A DNA stretch of 13,776 nt, taken from the NCBI GenBank assembly GCA_029550985.1, contig JAKPGH010000041.1:1-13776 (forward strand). Reading direction: 5' to 3'. Of the stretch, positions 7,054 to 13,776 are shown piece by piece. Each line of letters opens with the position of its first letter. The stretch's first letter is position 1. The position numbers and the translations under genes are program-made. Source of the stretch: Bacillota bacterium. Its GTDB lineage: Bacteria; Bacillota; Clostridia; Oscillospirales; Ruminococcaceae. The notes below the pieces were generated by a model. The model saw only the letters and a list, made by a program, of their open reading frames with translations. It did no database searches and had not been told where the DNA came from.

Positions 7054-7944
7054 TTACAAAGGCAAGCCGGCCAAATCCACGTCGGGGGCCAGCCACAGGG
7101 CGGAACCGCCGCAGGGCAGAACCCTGTGGTCCCCGCTGACCGGCAGGCCCAGCTCATAGCTTTCCACCCGGCCGCCTAAGGTCGGGCAAAGGATGCTTTC
7201 CAAAAGGTACCGCATCACCGACGGGGAAAGGCCGGTGGTGTAGCTGTTGAGCAGCAAAAATTTAGAGTCTTTGTCCAACAGTTGGGCGCAGAGGGCCACA
7301 AAATCGTAGATGCTGTCCTCCAGCTTCCAGATTTCTCCCCCCGGCCCTCTCCCGTAAGAGGGAGGGTCCATGATAATCCCGTCGTACCGCCGCTGACGGC
7401 GCAGCTCTCGGGATACAAACTTATGGCAGTCGTCCACAATCCAGCGGATGGGCTTGTCCGCAAGGCGGGAGGCCACGGCGTTTTCCCGAGCCCAGGAAAC
7501 CATCCCTTTGGCGGCGTCCACATGGCACACTTTCGCCCCTGCCGCCGCGCAGGCCAGGGTGGCGCCGCCGGTATAGGCAAAGAGGTTGAGCACCTCCATG
7601 GGCTTGTCCGCCCCGCGAATCAGGCTGTCCAGCAAATCCCAGTTGGCAGCCTGTTCGGGGAAAAGGCCGGTGTGCTTAAATCCAGTGGGGCGAACGATAA
7701 AGCGCAGCTCCCGATAGCCAATCTGCCACTCGGCGGGAACCTTCCGCCGAAACTCCCAGCGGCCCCCGCCCGACGACGAGCGGTGATAGTGGGCGTCCGC
7801 CTGCTCCCACAGGGGAGACTTTGGCGTCTTCCAAATCACCTGAGGGTCGGGGCGCGCCAGAATCACCGAGCCCCAACGCTCCAGCTTTTCCCCGCCGGAG
7901 CAGTCCAGCAGCTCAAAATCCTTCCAATTTTTTGCAGTCCTCAT
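7054..7944 (-). CDS. Class I SAM-dependent methyltransferase (probable rRNA methyltransferase, RlmI-like)
   Basis: The 296-residue protein has a Rossmann-type SAM domain. Motif I is VLNLFAYTGGATL (118-130), the acidic residue binding the ribose is Asp143, and the catalytic motif IV is DPPSYGRG (193-200). This form resembles the COG1092/RlmI-RlmK type RNA methyltransferases, which act on 23S rRNA cytosine or guanine; the exact target here is unknown. The N-terminal part (about 1-100) carries WKDFELLDCSGGEKLERWG, well known in the Firmicute members. The start at 7944 lies inside the end of glmM, giving a 32-nt overlap in another frame. AAGG lies about 10 nt upstream and no other start fits the conserved N-terminus, so the overlap is probably real and translation coupled. 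Confidence 0.87.
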   Translation of the reverse strand: MRTAKNWKDFELLDCSGGEKLERWGSVILARPDPQVIWKTPKSPLWEQADAHYHRSSSGGGRWEFRRKVPAEWQIGYRELRFIVRPTGFKHTGLFPEQAANWDLLDSLIRGADKPMEVLNLFAYTGGATLACAAAGAKVCHVDAAKGMVSWARENAVASRLADKPIRWIVDDCHKFVSRELRRQRRYDGIIMDPPSYGRGPGGEIWKLEDSIYDFVALCAQLLDKDSKFLLLNSYTTGLSPSVMRYLLESILCPTLGGRVESYELGLPVSGDHRVLPCGGSALWLAPDVDLAGLPL

Positions 7945-9295
7945 TCTGGGATAGCCTTTCTTTGAGTTGGTCCGCCACCTGGTCGGCCAGGGTGGCGATT
8001 TCCCCTTTGTCCCGCCCTTCAATCATGATGCGGATGAGGGGCTCGGTGCCGGAAGCCCGCACCAGAATCCGCCCGTCGGGACCCAGAGCGGCTTTGGCGT
8101 CCTCGATAATCTTCTGGGCGCCGGGGTCCACATCCAACTGGGACTTCATCACGGCGTCGGCCTGGATGTTGACCATCACCTGGGGATACACTTCCATCAC
8201 CGACGCCAGTTCCGAAAGGGGCTTGCCGCTCTGCTTAAGGATGGAAAGAAGGGTGATGGCGGTGAGCTGTCCGTCCCCGGTGGACATGTGGTCCCGCAAA
8301 ATCAGGTGGCCGCTCTGCTCTCCGCCCAGATTGTACCCGCACTTGAGCATTTTTTCCAACACATACCGGTCGCCGACTTTGGTGGCTTCCAGGTTGATGT
8401 TGTTCTTTTTCGCAAACTGGAAAAGCCCCAAGTTGCTCATGACGGTGGCCACCAAGGTGTTTTTGGCCAGCTTTCCCCGCTCTTTGAGGTGGGTGGCAAG
8501 GATGGCCATGATGACGTCCCCGTCCACCACGTTGCCTTTTTCGTCCACGGCGATGCAGCGGTCGGCGTCTCCGTCAAAGGCGATGCCGGCGTGGTACGAG
8601 CCGTTTTCCACATGCTCCACCAGGCTTTCGATGTGGGTGGAGCCGCAGTTTCGGTTGATGTTGATGCCGTTGGGCTGGTTGTGCAAAAAGGTGACGTCGG
8701 CCTTGAGGTGGCGGAACAGCTCGCCGGCGGTGGCGGAAGCGCTGCCGTTGGAGCAGTCCACCGCCACCCGCAGCCCCGAAAGGTCTCCTTCCACCGTGTT
8801 GCAAAGGTGCCGGATGTAGGTCTCCACCAGGTTGTTGCCCTGACGGATGCGCCCCAGCTCCCAGCCCCAGCGGAGGGTATAGGGTTTAATTTGGTCCAGC
8901 ACAATCTGTTCGATTTCAAATTCAGCGGCGTCGGGAAGCTTGACTCCCTCCGGCCCGAAAATCTTGATGCCGTTGTATTCGTAAGGGTTGTGGGAAGCGG
9001 ACAGCATGATGCCCGCGTCGGCGTGGGATTGAATGACGAGACAGCTCAACGCAGGGGTCGGAACCACCCCCGCCAAAATCACGTCCGCCCCCACCGAAGT
9101 CAGGCCCGCCGCCAGGGCGGCTTCCAGCATATCGGAGGAAATGCGGGTATCCTTGCCAATCAAAATCACCGGTTTGCGTCCAATGGATTCGGCAATCACC
9201 ATGGCGGCAGCCCGGCCCACGTTCATGGCCAGCTTGCAGCTCAGCTCGGTGTTGGCAATCCCCCGCACTCCGTCTGTTCCAAAAATTCTTCCCAT
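7913..9295 (-). CDS. glmM: Phosphoglucosamine mutase GlmM
   Basis: GlmM converts glucosamine-6-phosphate to glucosamine-1-phosphate on the way to UDP-GlcNAc for peptidoglycan. The 460-residue product starts with the conserved MGRIFGTDGVRG. The phosphoserine loop is SASHNP (99-104) with active Ser101. The Mg2+ loop is DGDADR (241-246), the sugar-binding motif is GEQSGH (325-330) and the phosphate-binding loop is RASGTEPLIR (413-422), so all four catalytic motifs are intact. A purine-rich site (AGGCAGG, about 7 nt away) precedes ATG. In many Firmicutes glmM follows cdaA-cdaR; here it follows ruvB after a 140-nt gap in which I see no clear terminator and no convincing promoter. Confidence 0.97.
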   Translation of the reverse strand: MGRIFGTDGVRGIANTELSCKLAMNVGRAAAMVIAESIGRKPVILIGKDTRISSDMLEAALAAGLTSVGADVILAGVVPTPALSCLVIQSHADAGIMLSASHNPYEYNGIKIFGPEGVKLPDAAEFEIEQIVLDQIKPYTLRWGWELGRIRQGNNLVETYIRHLCNTVEGDLSGLRVAVDCSNGSASATAGELFRHLKADVTFLHNQPNGININRNCGSTHIESLVEHVENGSYHAGIAFDGDADRCIAVDEKGNVVDGDVIMAILATHLKERGKLAKNTLVATVMSNLGLFQFAKKNNINLEATKVGDRYVLEKMLKCGYNLGGEQSGHLILRDHMSTGDGQLTAITLLSILKQSGKPLSELASVMEVYPQVMVNIQADAVMKSQLDVDPGAQKIIEDAKAALGPDGRILVRASGTEPLIRIMIEGRDKGEIATLADQVADQLKERLSQNEDCKKLEGF

Positions 9296-9435
9296 ATACT
9301 TGCCTGCCTTTCACGATTCATGCCTAAGAGTTTGGCAGAAACTTAGTTTGCAACTCATTAAACTATATGCCCCGGGACAAACCCGCTATACCTGCATTTG
9401 CCTTGGGGGCCGGGATAGGGCGGTCCTTGTGCGTC

Positions 9436-10488
9436 TTACGTGCCCAAGGTCATCTGCTCCGGGATATCCCGGGGAGGGGTGAGCCCCAAATGGCGGTAGG
9501 CCAAATCGGTGACCATGCGGCCCCGAGGGGTTTTGGCCAGGAAGCCAATCTGCATCAGGTAGGGCTCGCACATATCCTCCAGGGTCACCGATTCTTCTCC
9601 CACGGCGGCCGCCAGGGTCTCCAGCCCCACCGGGCCTCCCCCGTAATTTCTAATGATAGTGGTCAGCACCTTCCGGTCGATGGGGTCCAGACCCAGCTCG
9701 TCGATTTCCAACCGCTGGAGGGCGGTGGCGGCAATCTCCCGGGTGATGACCCCTTCCCCCAATACCTGGGCAAAATCCCGCACCCGCTTGAGAAGCCGGT
9801 TGGCGATGCGGGGAGTGCCCCGGCTGCGCCGGGCAAGCTCCATCGCCCCTTCCGCATCGCAGGGGATGTCCAAAATGCGGGCGGATTGGGCGATGATTTG
9901 GGCCAGCTCCTCGGAGGAATACATCTCCAGCCGCAACACCACGCCGAAACGGTCCCGCAGAGGAGCCGAGAGCTGTCCCGCCCTGGTGGTGGCCCCCACC
10001 AGAGTAAACCGGGGCAGGTCCAGCCGAATACTGCGGGCGCTGGGTCCCTTGCCGATGATGATGTCCAGGGCAAAGTCCTCCATGGCGGGGTAGAGGATTT
10101 CCTCCACGCTGCGGTTGAGGCGGTGAATCTCGTCGATAAACAAAAGGTCCCTGTCCCCCAAATTGGTCAGCAGGGCCGCCAAATCCCCGGGCTTTTCGAT
10201 GGCCGGCCCGGAGGTGACCCGCAGGTTGACATTGAGGGTGTTGGCGATGATGCCGGCCAGGGTGGTTTTGCCCAAGCCGGGAGGACCGTAAAGCAGAACA
10301 TGATCCAGGCTGTCCCCCCGCTGGAGGGCGGCCTCCATAAAGACAGCAAGGTTTTCCTTCACCTTCTGCTGCCCTATGTATTGGTCCATGGTTTTGGGCC
10401 GCAACGAAACATCCCTGTCCTCAGGCAGGGTGTCGGGACTCACCATGCGGTTTTCAAAATCCATTTCATAATCGGGAAGTTCCGACAT
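9436..10488 (-). CDS. ruvB: Holliday junction branch migration ATPase RuvB
   Basis: RuvB is the AAA+ motor that, with RuvA, drives branch migration of Holliday junctions in recombination repair. The 350-residue protein shows Walker A GPPGLGKTT (68-76), Walker B LLFIDE (115-120), sensor 1 GATTRAG (165-171), the arginine finger region PLRDRF (176-181), sensor 2 GTPRIANRLL (224-233) and the C-terminal winged helix with GFLAKTPRGR (315-324). Length and motifs are normal. GGAGG lies 6 nt before the ATG. It starts 40 nt after ruvA and is surely in the same transcript. Confidence 0.98.
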   Translation of the reverse strand: MSELPDYEMDFENRMVSPDTLPEDRDVSLRPKTMDQYIGQQKVKENLAVFMEAALQRGDSLDHVLLYGPPGLGKTTLAGIIANTLNVNLRVTSGPAIEKPGDLAALLTNLGDRDLLFIDEIHRLNRSVEEILYPAMEDFALDIIIGKGPSARSIRLDLPRFTLVGATTRAGQLSAPLRDRFGVVLRLEMYSSEELAQIIAQSARILDIPCDAEGAMELARRSRGTPRIANRLLKRVRDFAQVLGEGVITREIAATALQRLEIDELGLDPIDRKVLTTIIRNYGGGPVGLETLAAAVGEESVTLEDMCEPYLMQIGFLAKTPRGRMVTDLAYRHLGLTPPRDIPEQMTLGT

Positions 10489-10528
10489 TGCGATCCTCCA
10501 TTATATGCTAAAGTTGTGGTTATATTAG

Positions 10529-11131
10529 TTACCGCCCCCGGGCCAGCTTTTTGAGGGCCAGCTTGATGATTTCCTCCACCGGGAGGTTATCGTCCAGGTC
10601 GGACACCGCCATGGCGGCGTCGGTTTGGGAATAGCCCAGCACCACAAGGGCGCCGATGGCCTCCGAAACATTTCCGGCGGCGCGCCCCGTCTGGCTGAGC
10701 TGAGTGGTTTGAGGGGTGGAAAAGTTGGCGGCCCCCACTTTGTCCCGCAGCTCCAGAACCATCCGCTCCGCCAGCTTCTTCCCCACGCCGGGGACGACGG
10801 TGAGGGCTTTGTAATCCCCGGCGGCAATGCTAAGGGCAAACCGCTCGGGCGTCATGGCGGACAGGATGCTCAGAGCCACCTTGGGCCCCACGCCGGACAC
10901 GCCGATGAGCAGCTTAAAGCACTCCAGCTCCTGCTTGTTGGAAAAGGCAAAGAGGTCCAGGGCCTCGTTGCGGATAAGCATGTGGGTAAACACTTCCACC
11001 CGGGAGCCAATGGCCCCCAACGCCCCAATGGTGTTGAGGGTGGTGCGGCAAAGGTAGGCCACGCCGCCGCATTCCACGGCTATGCTGGAGTCGTCGCAAT
11101 ACACCAAGGTACCGGATAGGGAATAAATCAT
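10529..11131 (-). CDS. ruvA: Holliday junction branch migration protein RuvA
   Basis: RuvA binds the four-way junction as a tetramer and loads RuvB. The 200-residue protein has the N-terminal OB-fold starting MIYSLSGTL (1-60), two helix-hairpin-helix elements, LIGVSGVGPKVALSI (75-89) and LTVVPGVGKKLAERM (110-124), and a C-terminal RuvB-binding domain (about 150-200) joined by a loose Ser/Thr/Gln linker. A TTG at 11137 would add two residues, but GAGGG lies directly against it and 6 nt before the ATG at 11131, so the ATG is the start. ruvC, often upstream of ruvA, is not here; upstream is a divergent promoter region. Confidence 0.97.
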   Translation of the reverse strand: MIYSLSGTLVYCDDSSIAVECGGVAYLCRTTLNTIGALGAIGSRVEVFTHMLIRNEALDLFAFSNKQELECFKLLIGVSGVGPKVALSILSAMTPERFALSIAAGDYKALTVVPGVGKKLAERMVLELRDKVGAANFSTPQTTQLSQTGRAAGNVSEAIGALVVLGYSQTDAAMAVSDLDDNLPVEEIIKLALKKLARGR

Positions 11132-11137
11132 GGTCAA

Positions 11138-11142
11138 CCCTC
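11138..11142 (-). promoter_or_regulatory. Ribosome binding site of ruvA (decides the ATG start)
   Basis: The minus strand reads GAGGG 6 nt before the ATG at 11131. It immediately abuts the in-frame TTG at 11137, which is therefore too close to be used. Confidence 0.75.
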
Positions 11143-11186
11143 GCAGGCAGGAAAATCCCTGTTAGAAATTACTGATTACTTTTGTT

Positions 11187-11216
11187 AGAATACCACTGAT
11201 GGAACAGAGAAGTCAA
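11187..11216 (-). promoter_or_regulatory. Promoter of ruvAB with extended -10
   Basis: On the minus strand TTGACT (11211-11216, 5 of 6) and TATTCT (11187-11192, 4 of 6) are 18 nt apart. A TG dinucleotide one base before the -10 gives an extended -10 element. The expected transcript would begin near 11180, about 50 nt before the ruvA ATG. I see no GAAC-N4-GTTC type LexA box over it. Confidence 0.65.
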
Positions 11217-11347
11217 TAACGGCAGGTTTTTTGCCCAGAAGGAGAAAACCATAAGGAAAACCCATCGCCATATCCGAAAGGATAAGCAATTTTGGCAAAA
11301 AGGCGGATAAGCGCCGGCAAGGCCGAAATTCGGGCGTTCCAACGGAT

Positions 11348-11377
11348 TTGACATTGTCATGGGGTATGTACTATAAT
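11348..11377 (+). promoter_or_regulatory. Perfect-consensus sigma-A promoter of the CNNM pair
   Basis: TTGACA (11348-11353) and TATAAT (11372-11377) both match the consensus fully, with an 18-nt spacer. The -35 box is part of a short inverted repeat TGACA-T-TGTCA (11349-11359), a possible operator. Transcription should begin near 11384 and give a leader of about 48 nt. Confidence 0.85.
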
Positions 11378-11431
11378 AAAATTGAATTTTTGTACATAGA
11401 ATATAATGACAAAGGAGAGGATAATCGCTTT

Positions 11432-12709
11432 ATGGACAGTGACAGTTTACTGTTATACTGTGGTCTTTTGGTTTTGATATTGGGTGGTGGGTATTTTGCC
11501 TGCGCCGAAACCGCATTTGCCTCATCGAACAACATACGCATCAAAAACCGGGCGGAAAAAGGAGACCGACGGGCAAAAGACGCGCTTTATGTTTTGGATA
11601 ACTTTGACAAGGCTCTGTCCACTTTGCTGGTGGGCAACAACATTATGAATATTGGAACCGCATCCCTCGCTACTCTGTTGGTTACGCGTTTGTGGGGTGC
11701 GGGCGCTGTTGTTTATTCCACAATCGTCACCACGATCGTGGTTTTTTTCATTTGTGAAATGTTTCCCAAAAGCTTTGCCCGGGAGTATCCGGAATCCACC
11801 GCTTTGGTGCTTGCCGGCTCCCTGCGGTTCATTATGAAAATTCTGGCTCCGGTTACCTATATGTTTTCGGTGATTAGCAATTATTTTTCCAAGCTGTTTA
11901 CCAAAACTGACTCCCCTTCCGTCACGGAAGAGGAGCTTTACGATATCATCGAATCCATCGCCGAGGACGGCAAAATACAGGCTACCGATAGCAAGCTGCT
12001 GGTTTCCGCCCTCAAGTTTGACGACATCACAGCGCAGGAGGTGCTGACCTCCCGGGTGTCGGTGGTGGGAATCGAAGTGGATTCCACCTACCCTGAAATT
12101 CTGGAAGTCATCAAAACGCACAAGTATTCCCGGCTGCCCGTTTACCGGGAAACCCTAGACGATATTTTGGGCATCCTGAATGTCCGGCGGTTTATCAAAA
12201 GCTATTTGCAGTATGGGGACACCATTCCCATCACCGAGTTGATGGACGAACCCTATTTTGTGCATAAGAGAAAACGCATCGACGATTTGCTGGACGAGAT
12301 GAGCGCCCAGCGGCTGCACATGGCGGTGGTGCGGGACGATTACGGCGGCACCATGGGCATTGTGACGGTGGAGGACATTCTGGAAGAGCTGGTGGGCGAA
12401 ATCTGGGACGAAACCGACGAAGTGCGGGAAGAGTTCAAGGCCATCGGCGGCAAACGTTACGAAGTCAGCGGAGACTACGACATTCTGGACGCCTTTGAAC
12501 AGATGGGCTACGAGGGCGAAGCGCCCTGGGAAGAGCAGGAGCACAAAACCGTCAGCGCGTGGGCCCAGGAAGAGCTGGGCTGCATTCCCAAGGAAGGGCA
12601 GACCTTTCAGTACGGGCAGATTCACGCCACCGTCCTGCAGGTCAGCCAAAAGCGCCGGATTACCAAAGTGCTGCTGGAGCTGAAAGAGCCCGAAGTTGCC
12701 GCTGAGTAA
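11432..12709 (+). CDS. CNNM/CorC_HlyC 'hemolysin family' transporter, first paralogue
   Basis: The 425-residue product has the full three-part plan of the family: a CNNM transmembrane domain (about 6-155, hydrophobic segments near 6-30, 62-85, 93-115 and 124-150), a CBS pair (about 205-265 and 268-325) and a C-terminal CorC_HlyC domain (about 335-415). Members of this family move or sense Mg2+ and related ions at the membrane; the 'hemolysin' name is historical. Conserved marks are VGNN (67-70), EMFPK (109-113), SRLPVY (233-238) and DDYGGTMGIVTVEDILEELV (302-321). Compared with the next gene it has Ala23 for Ser and Cys108 for Gly at conserved transmembrane positions. The start at 11432 follows AAAGGAGAGG with a rather long spacing of 11 nt; upstream codons in frame run into the promoter and are not coding. 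Confidence 0.92.
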   Translation: MDSDSLLLYCGLLVLILGGGYFACAETAFASSNNIRIKNRAEKGDRRAKDALYVLDNFDKALSTLLVGNNIMNIGTASLATLLVTRLWGAGAVVYSTIVTTIVVFFICEMFPKSFAREYPESTALVLAGSLRFIMKILAPVTYMFSVISNYFSKLFTKTDSPSVTEEELYDIIESIAEDGKIQATDSKLLVSALKFDDITAQEVLTSRVSVVGIEVDSTYPEILEVIKTHKYSRLPVYRETLDDILGILNVRRFIKSYLQYGDTIPITELMDEPYFVHKRKRIDDLLDEMSAQRLHMAVVRDDYGGTMGIVTVEDILEELVGEIWDETDEVREEFKAIGGKRYEVSGDYDILDAFEQMGYEGEAPWEEQEHKTVSAWAQEELGCIPKEGQTFQYGQIHATVLQVSQKRRITKVLLELKEPEVAAE

Positions 12710-12735
12710 ACAACCGCACATTACCATTCATAGAA

Positions 12736-12749
12736 GGAGCTGTTACTCC
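12736..12749 (+). promoter_or_regulatory. Ribosome binding site of the second CNNM gene, possibly in a small hairpin
   Basis: GGAG (12736-12739) is 12 nt from the ATG at 12752, longer than usual. CTCC (12746-12749) can pair with it around a 6-nt loop, which could hide the site. The stem is only 4 bp, so the effect may be slight. Confidence 0.45.
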
Positions 12750-12751
12750 GC

Positions 12752-13776
12752 ATGGAGGACTACTGGTCGTATATTTTCATTGTCATATTGGTAGCTTGTT
12801 CCGCTTTTTTCTCGGCTTCTGAAATGGCTTATGCTTCTCTGAACAAATTGCGGCTCAAAAACGCTGCGGAGGAAGGAATCTCCCGGGCAGCCGTGTGGGC
12901 CAATCAGATTATAGAGGAATACGAAGGTTTTCTCTGTACCGTTTTGGTGGGCAACAACCTGGTTAACATTGCCGCATCTTCCGTGGGTACGGTCATCGCC
13001 ATGGAACTGACCGGCGGGGAACAGGGCGTCGCTTACGCCACCGTAGTTATGACCATCATCATTCTCATTTTTGGAGAAATTGTCCCCAAACAGGTGGCCA
13101 AGCAACATGCCGACAGCCTTTCCCTGACCGTTGCGCCGGTGTTGCGCCTTCTCACCATTATTGCGAAGCCTGTGGTGAAAGTGTTGCTGTTTGTGGTAAA
13201 CGGCGTCTCCCGTCTGTGGGGCGGCAAAGGAGAAGAGCAGGGCATCACCACCGACGAGCTGGTCACCATCATCGAAACCGTTGAGGACGAAGGGGTTATC
13301 GACGAGAAGCGCAGCGATCTGTTGCAATCGGCCATCGAATTTTCCGAAGTTGAGGTGCGGGAAATCATCACCCACCGGGTGGATATGCTGGCCATCGACA
13401 TCGACGACTCCATGGACGACATTATCAAAACAGTGATGGAGTCCAGCTATTCCCGCCTTCCCGTCTACGAAGACAACATCGACAACATCATCGGCGTGCT
13501 GGTGGTCAACCAGTTTTACCGCAAACTGCTGGACACTAAGGATTTCGACCTACGTTCCCTGCTGACGCCGGTCTGCTACGTCCACGAATCCCTCACCCTG
13601 CCGGTGGTGTTTGAGGAGCTGCAGCGCCAAAAGATGCAGCTGGCGGTGGTCATTGACGAATATGGCGGCACCCAGGGCATCGTTACCATGGAGGATATTC
13701 TGGAGCAGCTGGTGGGCGAAATTTGGGACGAATCCGACGAGGTTTACGACGACTTTGTGGAGCTGGGCGAAAACCT
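12752..13776 (+). CDS. CNNM/CorC_HlyC 'hemolysin family' transporter, second paralogue (3' end beyond window)
   Basis: The visible 341 residues align with the first paralogue over their whole length. They contain the CNNM domain (about 5-155) with the canonical FFSASEMA (19-26), VGNN (66-69 region) and FGEIVPK (107-113), then a CBS pair (about 205-265 and 268-325) with SRLPVY (234-239) and IDEYGGTQGIVTMEDILEQL (301-320). The start of the CorC_HlyC domain is reached at the edge; about 80-90 residues are probably missing. Likely role is Mg2+ or related ion transport at the cytoplasmic membrane. The gene begins 42 nt after the first paralogue with no terminator between, so they should be one transcript. 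The start ATG has GGAG at 12 nt; no other start in frame fits. Confidence 0.92.
   Translation, partial: MEDYWSYIFIVILVACSAFFSASEMAYASLNKLRLKNAAEEGISRAAVWANQIIEEYEGFLCTVLVGNNLVNIAASSVGTVIAMELTGGEQGVAYATVVMTIIILIFGEIVPKQVAKQHADSLSLTVAPVLRLLTIIAKPVVKVLLFVVNGVSRLWGGKGEEQGITTDELVTIIETVEDEGVIDEKRSDLLQSAIEFSEVEVREIITHRVDMLAIDIDDSMDDIIKTVMESSYSRLPVYEDNIDNIIGVLVVNQFYRKLLDTKDFDLRSLLTPVCYVHESLTLPVVFEELQRQKMQLAVVIDEYGGTQGIVTMEDILEQLVGEIWDESDEVYDDFVELGEN

Larger units (their letters stand above)
11132..11431. other. Divergent intergenic control region between ruvA and the first CNNM gene
   Basis: These 300 nt contain no gene that I can support. They hold the leader and promoter of ruvAB on the minus side (to 11216), the promoter and leader of the plus-strand CNNM pair (from 11348), and a 130-nt middle section (11217-11347) with several short repeats. 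In the middle section TATCC-GAAA-GGATA (11271-11284) can form a 5-bp hairpin with a GNRA loop. GGATAAGC is directly repeated (11280-11287, 11305-11312). GGCG/CGCC (11302-11305, 11312-11315) forms a small stem followed by five T on the minus strand, and CCGAA-A-TTCGG (11323-11333) is an inverted repeat. I do not recognise a known riboswitch. Confidence 0.7.

Noticed and set aside
7967..9346. A 459-codon open frame on the plus strand opposite glmM
   Set aside because: It lies wholly antisense to an intact glmM, its predicted product is His/Gly/Val-rich with no recognisable domain, and it has no ribosome binding site. Long antisense frames are expected from the third-position GC bias here.
9413..9445. 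CCTTG/CAAGG inverted repeat at the end of ruvB as a terminator
   Set aside because: A 5-bp stem with a long loop overlapping the stop codon and no T-run does not make an intrinsic terminator.
9367..10554. A 395-codon open frame on the plus strand opposite ruvB
   Set aside because: It is antisense to an intact ruvB with low-complexity Gly/Gln/His-rich translation and no family resemblance. The same reasoning applies to the long antisense frames over truA (3670-4578), ecfA1 (6161-7159) and the methyltransferase/glmM junction (7821-8819).
11221..11236. GGCA-GGTTTTT-TGCC as a terminator
   Set aside because: The stem is only 4 bp, the T-run is in the loop instead of after the stem, and it lies upstream of both promoters.
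11402..11407. A second TATAAT just upstream of the first CNNM gene
   Set aside because: No -35 box lies at the right distance (TTGAAT at 11382-11387 is only 14 nt away), and it would leave a very short leader overlapping the ribosome binding site region. The 11348-11377 promoter is far better.
11348..11431. N-terminal extension of the first CNNM protein from the TTG at 11348
   Set aside because: That TTG is part of the -35 box of the promoter, and the extra 28 residues do not resemble the family; AAAGGAG lies just before the ATG at 11432.

Overview
This window looks like chromosomal core DNA from a fairly GC-rich low-branching Firmicute, most likely a gut-type Clostridia of the Oscillospiraceae/Ruminococcaceae kind. 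The evidence is gene content (an EcfA1-EcfA2-EcfT energy-coupling module next to truA, Clostridia-type ThyX, DUF5711 and DUF4349 proteins, tandem CNNM/CorC 'hemolysin family' proteins), good AGGAGG-like ribosome binding sites, sigma-A type promoters and frequent TTG starts. The taxon is an inference; no rRNA gene is present to fix it. I see no tRNA, CRISPR array, insertion sequence, prophage gene or attachment site.

Layout. Ten complete genes and one partial gene lie on the minus strand from about 11.1 kb down to position 1; two genes (the second partial) lie on the plus strand from 11.4 kb to the end. Read in the direction of transcription, the minus-strand block is: ruvA, ruvB (Holliday junction branch migration), glmM (amino-sugar synthesis for peptidoglycan), a class I SAM-dependent methyltransferase, ecfA1, ecfA2, ecfT (vitamin/micronutrient ECF transporter energizer), truA (tRNA pseudouridine synthase), a DUF5711 membrane-anchored protein, a CvpA family membrane protein, a DUF4349 lipoprotein and thyX (thymidylate synthase, cut by the left edge). 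Several junctions are tight: glmM overlaps the methyltransferase by 32 nt, and ecfA2/ecfT and ecfT/truA each share one base in a TAATG junction. An intrinsic terminator after the DUF4349 gene followed at once by a good promoter makes thyX a separate transcript.

The 300-bp region between ruvA and the plus-strand genes is a divergent control region. It holds an extended -10 promoter for ruvAB, a perfect-consensus promoter (TTGACA-18-TATAAT) for the plus-strand pair, and about 130 bp of unexplained inverted and direct repeats between them. The plus-strand genes are two tandem CNNM-CBS-CorC_HlyC proteins, probably ion (Mg2+-type) exporters or transporters; the first differs from the second at two positions in the conserved transmembrane motifs.

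Overall this is ordinary housekeeping sequence. I did not find a convincing new system. The items most worth a second look are the poorly characterised envelope cluster (DUF5711-CvpA-DUF4349), the divergent first CNNM paralogue, and the repeat-rich spacer between the two divergent promoters.
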